Source of the DNA: Eutreptiella sp. 'Long Island Sound 2002'
Taxonomy: Eukaryota; Euglenozoa; Euglenophyceae; Eutreptiales; Eutreptiaceae
Length of the DNA: 64,000 nucleotides
Assembly (NCBI GenBank): GCA_964036045.1
Contig: OZ038382.1
Location: 42,238,090-42,302,089, forward strand
Direction: 5' to 3'
The notes below the pieces were generated by a model that was given only the letters and a program-made list of their open reading frames with translations, was not told the DNA's origin and did no database searches. Both the position numbers and the translations under genes were made by a program. Positions 50,806 to 59,800 of this stretch are shown in pieces. Position 1 is the first letter of the stretch; each line of letters begins with the position of its first letter.

Positions 50806-53521
50806 GGGTCGTGTCTTCAAGTGGAAGGTTATGCCTTTCGGGGTGGCTAACGCCCCAGCGCTCTCCCAGGAGCTTATGAACAAAATTTTGTACATACTGA
50901 GGCGCAGGCCTCTAGTACAAGAGTTGATTTCTCGGGGTGCAGAAATGGAGGCTCACATCGACGACGTGAGTTTGGGTACTAATACCAAAGAGGACCATGT
51001 CCTTCTCCTCCGTGAATTCTTCACTGTCTGTCAAGAAAACCATCTCCGAATCAAACTCGAAAAATGCGAGTTTATGAAAGAGGAGATGGAGTATTTGGGT
51101 TTCGATGTGGGGTATGGCTGGTGGAAACCAGCCGCGTCTAAGATGCAGCCCCTACAGGACATGCAGATTCGCGATGACCCTAAGAAGGGTCTACACGATG
51201 TGAGGAGTTTTGTGGGCGCCTGTAATTTCTATCGGCGTCACATCCACAATTTTACATACTCCTCTGCACCTCTCACTGACCTAATCAAGAAAACTACTCC
51301 CTGGAGGTGGACCTCCAGAGAGGAAGAGTGTTTCCAGGAGTTGAAGAAGAAGATTGCCTCCTCCAACTGCCTGGGAGTTCCCCGCCCTGAGGGCGAGATA
51401 GTCCTGATCACTGATGCCAGTGATGTAGGGGGGGGAGGTACGATCTACCAATGGCAGGAGCTTAACCCCGCTGAGCTAACCCACTGCCATTATCGTACTA
51501 CTGGACTGAACCGTGATGGTTCGTTGAAACATGACTATCCTACCAGTGAGTGGCGACTGGTGCCACTGGGACACTGGAATTGGAAGTGGAACCAAGCGCG
51601 TTCCAACTACAGCACCTATGACCAGGAACTCCTGGCCGGTATGTTGGTGCTATCTTCACAATCCCGACTCCTGGGGTCTAACCCTATTGTCTGGCTGTGT
51701 GACCAGGAGCCTGTGAAGTCTTTTCAGAAGGGCCCACCACCAGAGAAAGCGAAGCTAAAACGGTGGTGGACTTACCTGAGCCAGTTCAGGCTGACAGTGC
51801 ATCATATCCCCGGGATTAAGAATGAACTGTCTGACTATATATCGCGCAACAACTTCGATGCGCTTATTGGTGAGAGCTCTGAGGCGCTCGCCAAAGAGGC
51901 TTTCCAGCGTATGGATGTCCAGCTTGACCTGTCCATGCGCACTGCTGGAATCCTGGAGGGTTGGAGTCTAACAGACTATCAGTCAGAGTATGAAGAAATA
52001 CTCCAAACCCTCAACACTGGTCTCGAACCCCGTGTCATTGACGGGCACCAGTGGTATAAAAACAATCAGTACCTCTTCTACGAGGACCGAATTGTGGTGC
52101 CTGAGGCACGACTAGATGGGTGCCTACAGTGGTCCCATCTCAGTTCCGGTCACACTGGCGCTAATCGCTCAGTGGACTTCTTCCGTGAGTGTTTCTACTC
52201 TAGTCTAACCCTGACTGAACTGAGGTCGCGTATGCAGACCATTGTGGATGCTTGTGGCTGTCATGCCAGCAAGCAGAGCGACAGTAGAGATAGGGGTCTG
52301 ATCTCCAGCTTACCCATACCCTATTGTGCTAACTCTCTTCTCTACGTGGATTACATCCACGGCCTACCACGCTTTGGCGGCTATGATAGTTGCCTCGTGG
52401 TCACCTGTGGTCTATCTCGCTTCACCCGTGTGTTCCCTTGCAATAAGAAAATCACAGGTGAGCAGACTGTGAAAATGTTGGTCGAACAATGGTTCGAACC
52501 CTATGGAGCACCTAAACAGGTGCACTCTGATGAAGATGTACGCATCCGCAGTGACACTGGGTGGTACAAACGAGTGCTAAATGCCCTCAACGTGGAGGTA
52601 ACCACAGGTGTGCCCTACACTCACACGTCTAACCCTCTCTGTGAGAGACAGAACCGTGTGGTGGAGCAAAACTTAAGAATCCTGATGAAACAGGAGCGCA
52701 CCAAGGACTGGGTACGCCTAGTGCCCTGGGCAGTTCTGTCCATGAACTCACAGCGGAGCTCTTCTACGGGTTTCACCCCCCACGAACTGTTCCATGGAGG
52801 ACGACCTGCTTGGTTCTTCAAAACCCCCTTTCCTGAGGACTTCAAGAGCCCTGTAGGAGATTGGCTAGAACACAAGCAGTCTCTGGCTAACCAGGCTGGT
52901 ACTAACCTGAGGCACATTCGTGACCGTGAACAGAGCCGACGGAACCGCCTACGGCGACCTGCCAGCTTCAAGGTTGGTGACCTTGTTTTGGTACACCATT
53001 CACGCCTACCCTCCTGGCCATGTAACTGCCTACAGGACCCTTACTTTGGACCCTATCGTATCATCAGGATAGATGGATCCAGGATCCATGTCAGATGCAG
53101 TCCACGTCTAGGTGGTGAACTGCTATGTGCTCCTAAGCAGGTGAGGCACTATCACTCCCCTGACGACTTGTCTTGGGATGAGTGGCGCCTCAGCGACAGT
53201 GAGATTGAACGTATAGACCTAGAGAACGCTGCCAGTCCAGAGGAGGCAGACGAACTCGAAGAGATGACTGCCGATGAGATGGCAGTCGATGGTTACTACG
53301 TGGTTGCAGGTATTGCTCGCCACGAGTATAAACAGGGCTGGAAATTCCTTACCCTGTGGGATGGCTATGGGTTGTCCGAGGCGACCTGGGAACCTATGTC
53401 AGCCTTCATACAACCAGATGGGAGTATCAACCCCATCTTCCGCACTTACCTCGTTGAGAACAACGAGGGGCAGCTCCTAACCCGTGCTGAGACTATGTCC
53501 CAGCGTAAGAAGCGAAACTAA
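50762..53521 (+). CDS. Pol of element 1, second part: RT, RNase H, integrase, chromodomain
   Basis: This part continues the RT in the shifted frame and ends at TAA 53519-53521. RT motifs are VMPFGVANAP and the catalytic IDD (50957-50965), with His where Tyr is usual. RNase H acidic residues are Asp (TDAS, 51413), Glu (51626), Asp (51701) and Asp (LSDY, 51833). The integrase has a histidine pair near HLSSGHTG and a CxC pair near 52250 for zinc. Its catalytic triad is Asp 52349, Asp 52529 and Glu 52643, the last two 38 residues apart. A chromodomain ends the protein (about 53291-53460: VVAGIARHEY, LTLWDGYG, TWEP), a likely chromatin-targeting module. There is no usable start of its own, so it depends on the upstream frame. 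Confidence 0.88.
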   Translation, partial: QLAAAQELLAFITPKGRVFKWKVMPFGVANAPALSQELMNKILYILRRRPLVQELISRGAEMEAHIDDVSLGTNTKEDHVLLLREFFTVCQENHLRIKLEKCEFMKEEMEYLGFDVGYGWWKPAASKMQPLQDMQIRDDPKKGLHDVRSFVGACNFYRRHIHNFTYSSAPLTDLIKKTTPWRWTSREEECFQELKKKIASSNCLGVPRPEGEIVLITDASDVGGGGTIYQWQELNPAELTHCHYRTTGLNRDGSLKHDYPTSEWRLVPLGHWNWKWNQARSNYSTYDQELLAGMLVLSSQSRLLGSNPIVWLCDQEPVKSFQKGPPPEKAKLKRWWTYLSQFRLTVHHIPGIKNELSDYISRNNFDALIGESSEALAKEAFQRMDVQLDLSMRTAGILEGWSLTDYQSEYEEILQTLNTGLEPRVIDGHQWYKNNQYLFYEDRIVVPEARLDGCLQWSHLSSGHTGANRSVDFFRECFYSSLTLTELRSRMQTIVDACGCHASKQSDSRDRGLISSLPIPYCANSLLYVDYIHGLPRFGGYDSCLVVTCGLSRFTRVFPCNKKITGEQTVKMLVEQWFEPYGAPKQVHSDEDVRIRSDTGWYKRVLNALNVEVTTGVPYTHTSNPLCERQNRVVEQNLRILMKQERTKDWVRLVPWAVLSMNSQRSSSTGFTPHELFHGGRPAWFFKTPFPEDFKSPVGDWLEHKQSLANQAGTNLRHIRDREQSRRNRLRRPASFKVGDLVLVHHSRLPSWPCNCLQDPYFGPYRIIRIDGSRIHVRCSPRLGGELLCAPKQVRHYHSPDDLSWDEWRLSDSEIERIDLENAASPEEADELEEMTADEMAVDGYYVVAGIARHEYKQGWKFLTLWDGYGLSEATWEPMSAFIQPDGSINPIFRTYLVENNEGQLLTRAETMSQRKKRN

Positions 53522-53725
53522 TTACCCTGTGTCAGTCTACTGACCCTGTCTGTGCCCTGCAGACCCATGCCTATGGTTTCCAGCGTGAGCCAGGTGGCCG
53601 CTTATCAAGATTGCAGCCACCCAGCGAGTGTTTGCCTTGTTGACCATGTGTTGCATGGGTACTGCCCTAATGTAATGACCTTGGTGAGCCAACGAAGAAC
53701 GGTGGCTTTCTACACCAGGGGGGAA
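53522..53725 (+). other. 3' untranslated stretch and polypurine tract of element 1
   Basis: About 200 bp without a gene follow the pol stop. It ends in the purine tract AGGGGGGAA (53717-53725), directly followed by TGACA. This is the expected order for a plus-strand primer site followed by U3. A second purine-rich candidate, AGGAAAAGGGTGGGA before another TGACA, lies at about 54209-54230. Confidence 0.45.
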
Positions 53726-54182
53726 TGACAAGCAAGGTGTTATGAGGCAAGGTGTGTCTTCCCTCCTTGGGGACAAGCGAGCCCACAGTTAGGACCCCTG
53801 ACTGGTCCAGACCCATGGGGTTCTACCCTTCCTTACAGGGTTTACCTTACCCTTACCTGCCATAACGTATGTGTGAGTGTGCTAGTCCTAAGGTCCTGAG
53901 AGCAAGCCGCAGAAGTGGTGTCCTAATTATACCCAAGTCTGCGCCCTTGCTAACCCTGGAGGGTTGGCTTATTGATGCCACGGGGTACGCCCCGGGTCTC
54001 CCCTCCCCTATGCGCCCAATTTCTGTGCTGGCGCAAAACCTTGGGGGAATACCCAGAGTGTTAGTCCAGGTATTGTTTTCCCTACCTATCTGTCTACTAC
54101 AGGGAGGGGTGGCCAAAAGCTATGAAGGCATGCAAAACGCCTGTTTGCTATGTGGCCAAAAACACTAACCTAACCACTGTCA
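53726..54182 (+). repeat. Candidate 3' LTR of element 1
   Basis: The stretch starts TGACA directly after a polypurine tract and ends TGTCA at 54178-54182, giving 5-bp inverted ends and a length of 457 bp. There is no second copy in the window to compare with, because the expected 5' LTR before gag is missing. The end could equally lie further right, since TGACA after another purine tract at about 54228 is an alternative LTR start. A small perfect hairpin CGGGG-TACG-CCCCG lies at 53981-53994. Confidence 0.3.
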
Positions 54183-54959
54183 CAGCCCACCAGCCCAGCT
54201 AAAATTGCAGGAAAAGGGTGGGACAGTGACACGCCCCCTACAGGTCCTACACACCCTACAGTGGCACCATCCTGGTGGGCGAGCACTGGGCAACTGGCTC
54301 TAGCCCCCACTCAGGACTACCACTCCTACACGCACACTCTACTTGGCGTTGCGAAGGTGAAGTTCTCATGGGTCCTAACGACCCTCCTGTGAAAAGGACG
54401 AGAGAACACAGCGCTCCTAAGCAGCTGTGGCCTAACAGGGGACTCCACAACGCGTTTCCCCTGCTAGGGCTTGGAGGGAAGGGGTGCTCTCGTGGCGTGC
54501 ACAGCGCAGATGTCGTTGAGGTCGAACTGTCCTCGCCAGTACTGGCTGAGGCACAGTGATATGATTTGCGATCAGCGCCCCTGTTTTGCTGGGGCAGAAA
54601 AATGGTAGCCGCCGAAGGCAGCTGCTGCGTGCACCAATCACCCTAACCTCTCCCACCTGTACAAAAGAGGCAGATGAAGGGGCGTGAAAGTGCTGCCCTG
54701 GGTCGTTGTGGGTGCCGGAGGGCTCGGGGCCGGCAAGACCAGTGGGGCAGGCACGCGAGGAGTCTCCCTGGATGTTGTTATTGGGGGTAGAACCGGACAC
54801 TCGGACACCAACGGAGGCGAGAGCAGCGACAACAGAAGCAAGGTCCATGCTGATTGTGGTCCGGCAGAAAATCCCAGTCTATGAAGAAAATTGAGGGGAA
54901 TTATTCTAAATACATCTGAGTGTCCAAAACTGTCCGAATGAATTTAAATAATCCATTTA
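54183..54959. other. Intervening DNA between the two elements
   Basis: No gene is recognised here. An imperfect inverted repeat (GTCACAGCCCACC near 54179 against GGGTGGGACAGTGAC near 54217) lies at its left edge. A 138-codon minus-strand frame (54848-54432) starts with ATG but is compositionally unremarkable and matches no family I know. The stretch may be the rest of an LTR of element 1 or old repeat debris. Confidence 0.5.
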
Positions 54960-55216
54960 TGTAAAATTGTATGGCCGATCAGGCCCGCGAGCGCGCGCCA
55001 GCGGCAAATGGCGATTCCAGCTAAAATAGCGGAATGCGGCGGATTTACGGGAAATGGACCGCGGAATCAAATCCGGCATATCAGAAATATATAGGAAATA
55101 TCCTGTGACTGAGCTGCGAGGCGGCAATTCCGCCGAAGCAAAGAAAATGACCAAAATGTAGCCAATCTGGGCAGAATGTCTGAAAATCTGAGCAGATGGG
55201 GCTAGCCGCACTTACA
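54960..55216 (-). repeat. Candidate 3' LTR of element 2 (257 bp)
   Basis: Read on the minus strand it starts TGTAAGTGCGG directly after a G-rich polypurine tract and ends ACAATTTTACA, so its ends are TGTAA and TTACA. A TATATA at 55088-55093 lies inside and could be the promoter. The partner LTR is outside the window, so identity of the two LTRs and the target-site duplication cannot be checked. A pol-stop-to-LTR distance of about 1.6 kb is long for this group. Confidence 0.42.
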
Positions 55217-55226
55217 CCCCCCCTCC
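55217..55226 (-). promoter_or_regulatory. Polypurine tract of element 2
   Basis: On the minus strand GGAGGGGGGG directly precedes TGTAAG. An uninterrupted purine run touching a TG-start is the usual plus-strand priming site for reverse transcription, lying next to the 3' LTR. Confidence 0.5.
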
Positions 55227-55230
55227 AAAA

Positions 55231-55271
55231 ACACACTGGGGTGTGTCGCTACGTCAACGAAGAACGTAGTG
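55231..55271. repeat. Two adjacent hairpins next to the polypurine tract
   Basis: ACACAC-TGGG-GTGTGT (55231-55246) is a perfect 6-bp hairpin with a 4-nt loop. It is followed at once by CGCTACGT/ACGTAGTG (55247-55254 with 55264-55271), an 8-bp stem with one G-U pair. Both lie just upstream of the polypurine tract in the sense of element 2. A role in RNA 3' structure or packaging is conjecture. Confidence 0.55.
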
Positions 55272-56861
55272 CGGGTAAGTCCCAGAAAAACATAGAAATG
55301 TAGCCTCGATGGGGCGAAATCTGCTTGATCTGACCTGATTTGGGCTGAATTGGCACTGAATCAGGGTGGATGAACCTGAAATGAGACAGAATGAGAAGTG
55401 ACGAACAGTCCTCCGTGCAGTAAAACATTAGGTCACGGGCTAAAAAACATGTAAACGTATCGAGAATCGATACCAAACCATGTATTGGTTGAGAATGAGG
55501 TAGATTATTGGTGGATTGAGTGGGGGGATCAAGAATTGGAGTGACATCTCAGCGCTCTGGCACAGTTTCGCTGTCGCGGGCACGCTACGGTGTCCTCGCC
55601 GAACTCTACATCGTGTTATCCCGCTTTTCTCGTTCTGAAAAGTACAGCATGTGGCTCAGATTTGGCGCATCTGGTGGATGATCACAAGATTCAGCAAAAA
55701 TGAGAATGAATTTGAGCAGAGATTGAGGGGATTAAGCAATCACAGAGAGGTTAAACAAATACACATGTAGTCTCCAGACCCTAAGTGAACCACCGAAGGT
55801 ATAGGTGTGTTTCCGTTCACTTAGATCTAAACAGATCTTCGAGGAATGATGGGAGATGACAAGGAAATCAATCTAAATTGTCCTAACATGAGTAAATTCC
55901 CTGAGATGAAGGTGAAATGAAGCGGAATGTCTACAACTGAAACTACCAACACCTTCGTTTAGACTAAAGTTAATATATATTGTCGTTTATTCAGCTCAAT
56001 TGTGCTTTCCGGCACGTTGGTTCGCGAGCATCTAACAGATTCTATCAAAATGTGGATCATGTGATGATGCATCATGATGGGACATGCTGGCCCTGGATCC
56101 TTGGCATGTAACGCGCCGAAGGTTCGCTGAAGGCGCTTTACTGACAGTATATAACTGAGAGACACCGAATTTACAGTGGCGGTGGTGTCAATCGACTTGG
56201 ACAAGGCCAATCATTCGATGGAGTCCCACAAGACACTTGGATTCACCATTCTCGACAGTTTCTGGTCGAATTGAGCTCACATTGGCATGTGCCAAAAATA
56301 CAACGAAGCTTACGGACTTCAGAGGTTGCTGTTAGAAGTCCCTAGAGCTCCTAGATGAAGATTGTCTGAACAATTGACGTCTGAGTTTCGTACAACAGTG
56401 GCAGAATGATGGACAAACCTGAGAAATTCAAGGTAAATTTGAGGATCCTGGATCTGAATCTGGACTTTGGCGTCAGCATCACAGCAAATGAAGGTGAGAT
56501 CTGAGTTCCTGGCGTCGCCTCTAGGGCAGCCAGTACTACAGGGGTTGCCTGTAGGGGTGAATGTCGCTGGCCAGCGTTTTGATTATGTACATTTGCTTCC
56601 ATCTGCACGAGTAGCCAAATTCCAAAGATGCACAGACCAACAGAGACAAGATTACCCCGAATCTGCCTGAATTAAGCCTGAGTTTGGTTTTTTCTGAACA
56701 CGGCAGCACACTCCGTCAGCGTATCTACGCCTTGTCTGCCGAACGGAGACCAAAGAAAAGTTGATTGACGTCAAATTATCAAACATTCGCAGTTCTCCAC
56801 ATCATGACATAAACAGAAAGAATGAACAGTGGATTGAGCAGAATGTGGTAGGATGGCTTCC
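55272..56861 (-). other. Long 3' untranslated region of element 2, no gene seen
   Basis: About 1.6 kb lie between the pol stop and the polypurine tract. Only short frames occur in all six phases, and none has recognisable motifs. It holds a perfect 10-bp inverted repeat at 55781-55824. It could be a real 3' UTR, the decayed remains of an extra gene, or an insertion. Confidence 0.5.
55781..55824. repeat. Perfect 10-bp inverted repeat
   Basis: CTAAGTGAAC (55781-55790) and GTTCACTTAG (55815-55824) are exact reverse complements around a 24-nt spacer. The spacer itself can pair CACC (55791-55794) with GGTG (55804-55807). AGATCT palindromes follow directly. It may be an RNA stem-loop or the ends of a small insertion; function unknown. 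Confidence 0.75.
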
Positions 56862-59800
56862 TTAATTCGGCCAAGCACGAATGCATGTGACCACCAACCT
56901 GTCTGGCCTGGCCCTCGTACGGCTTGGGCGCTGCAAATCCGCGGCCGAACTTGAAGCTTGGTCCTCATGTGGTTCCTGGGCTGGCCTGACCGCAGGAGGG
57001 GAAATTGACGGATCAGCCCTGGAATGTGGCTGCTGAGGGCCGTAAAAGGCTGGATCTCGATTCACCACAGGTCGTTTTCCGTCGCTCTCCACTTGTCTGT
57101 CTGGTTTCGACAAACAATCTGTCAGGAGTACGCCAATTTCGGGGTGCTTCTTCAAGAAGTCAATGAACCCCTTGGTGTATCCATGGACAAAAGATTGGGC
57201 TGGTTCCCAGTTGTTGTGACTGGAATCAAAGCCCCTCCACTCAGAAAGAAATTCCCACTCGCCCTTGGCGTCACGTCTTGCTTCAACAATCCTCTTGAGT
57301 TCGTACTTTCCCCCTTCGATTACCCGATCGGACAAGTGTTTTGCAGTCCAAAAAAGGGGTTTAACTCGATCCTTGGGGGAGGGGATCTCTCTCTTGAGGC
57401 GATCGCCCGAAACGTCAATTTCCCTGCTGACATCCACACGAATCCTCCACCTGTTCTCACCAAGACGCGCTGTAACAGCGAATGGCCCCTCCAACAAGGG
57501 AAGAAGCTTGTCATCTCCGTCCAGGGTGGTTTCGGATTTTCGAAGCCAAACTCGATCATCGACTTCAAAATTGTGGGGGTTTTTTCGACCTTGATTTTGA
57601 ACCCAAAGCCAGTCAGCTTGATGCTTCTCGATTAATTTCGACACAGATTTATCTGCTCGTTGGACTTCGTCCAAAAACAGCGAAGCATCCTTACAGGGGC
57701 GAGGATTATTCAACGGCATGTTCCACCAACACTTCTTTCGTCCAAAGACAATTTCATTTGGAGAAAGGCCATGATACAAAGGCGTGTTGTGGTAACGGCG
57801 AAGCGATGCGAAGAGAACTTCCATCCAATGGAAATCCTTTTCACTCGCGAGCTCCTTACGAAGCATATTAATTATTGAGCGGCCGGCTCTTTCACCAGGC
57901 AGCGCTCGATGCGAGTGGATTTCACATCGGAGGTGGTGGATTCCAAGGCGGGCACACAATTGTCTCCACCATTCGGAGGTGTACTCTTTGCCTGAATCCG
58001 TCACCACCTCGGATGGGACGTCCCAGCCTCCCATCCAGGTCTGCGCGCACCACTTGGCGGCAGCCTTGCCAGTCATCGACTCAATGTTGCAAGGCAACAC
58101 TTGAATGTAGCCGGAATGACGGCACTGAATAGGGAGCACACCATTGACTTTTTTATTCGTCCAATGGCACTCTTCGTCATCGAGCTCACCGAGATAGAAA
58201 AAATCACTCGTGACTCTGTTGAAGAGACGCTCCGGAATAGGATGAGGCCTCAGATGGCCGTGCTTCTTCGCGCTGGGAGGCGTCGAGACAGCACATTGGG
58301 CACATCCGGCTGCTACTTTCATGCAATGAGTGTAGAGCCTCGATCCAAACAACCTATGCTTAATCATCGACCACAGTCGACGGCCATGTGCGTGGGGGGA
58401 CTCCCATTTGTGCCACCAGTTTAACACCCGGGGGGCTAGGGCGTCTGGCACACACAATTTACCCTCCATCCACAGCTTCCCCCCATCCAACGAGTACTCC
58501 GCAAAAATCCCATCCCTGTGAGCATCTTTGGATTTGAGATTTCCAAAGACCTCTTTAAACATGGGATCCTGCAGGTAATCGGACGTCCAGTCACGGATGA
58601 TCAGGGAATCCTTAGGCAGGGGTGGAGTTTTGGCCGGATCTCGACGCTTAATGCCCTCGATCAACCGAAATCGACTTACTCGTCGGGTATAGTCAAACCG
58701 TTTCACACTCCCTGAGGAGGGATCGGTAACTTTTTCCACGACTTTCAGCGTTTTGGTGCAGATCTCGTGAGCATGCGCCGGATCTGTGATGGCCGTGATG
58801 TCGTGACACGGCAATGCGTGCTGTTTAACAGCGCACTGCATGCATGCACGTCGAATGAGTTTCTTTTCTTCCTGATCCCATTCGATGATGACATGGCGGT
58901 CCTGCTCCGTACCATGGATGTTGGTACTTTGCAGCCCCTCTGAGGCGGGGTAAGCCCATCGGCTCAGAGCATCCGCTACCGTGTTATGTTTTCCAGGCAA
59001 ATACGACACGTGGAGGTCAAACAGAGAGAGAAATTCGTGCCATCTGGCCCGTCGACCAGCTGGGCTCGCGACAGTATCAATGTGTTCAGTGGCCCAATAC
59101 TCCAGAGATCGATGATCCGTCAGGACCTCGACTCGATTGGTGCCAACCCACGATTGGTACTTTTTTAGAGCGCAAATTATGGCATACGTTTCTTGCTCAC
59201 GCGGCGACCATTGCATTTGGCGTGGGGCTAGCTTCCGAGACCAAAATGCAAGAGGGTAATGATCGCCGGTGGCTTCATCAACCTGTTCAAGGACAGCTCC
59301 GATCGCGTACCTAGATGCGTCGGTTCTAATGTAGAAGGGTCGGTCAAATTGGGGCACATGCAACGTGGCGACTTCGCAGAGGGCTGCCTTCAAGTGATGG
59401 AAGGCCTCCTCGCACTCATCAGTCCACTTGACACGCACCTTTGAACCTGCCTTGCCCGCATCTCTCCCTACCTTCAATAATTCAGTGAGGGGGGCAGCAA
59501 ATTTGGCATAAATCGGCGAAAAAGTGTGGTACAAATTGCAACAACCCAGGAATCCTCTCAACTCCGTAATCGTCTCAGGGCGCTTCCACTTCTGAATAGC
59601 GACGAGCTTCCCTGGACTGGGTCGTCGAGTGCCATTCTCTAGGAGAGAACCACAAAATTCGACTGATTTTAAAAATAATTTTCCCTTCTTTGGCCCACAA
59701 ATCAGCTGATTGGCATCAAGAATATCCAAAACTTGGTTCAGCTGCTTCTCATGTAGGGCCACCAGCTCGGCTTCGGTCAGTCCCTCCCCCTCTGTCGCGA

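Larger units (their letters stand above)
45739..54182 (+). mobile_element. Element 1: Ty3/Gypsy chromodomain LTR retrotransposon, defective
   Basis: Gag, protease, Dam-like domain, RT, RNase H, integrase and chromodomain occur in that order on the + strand, which is the Ty3/Gypsy order (integrase last). The C-terminal chromodomain places it with the chromoviruses. Gag and pol share a frame interrupted by one UAG (48715-48717). Pol has a +1 frameshift in the RT at about 50761, so this copy should not make full Pol. A polypurine tract and LTR candidate follow pol. No 5' LTR is visible, so the left border is uncertain and is placed at the satellite junction. The right border is the candidate TGTCA end at 54182. 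Confidence 0.85.

Noticed and set aside
54432-54848. 138-codon minus-strand frame between the elements
   Set aside because: It has no family motif, and several overlapping short frames exist at the same place. Likely chance.
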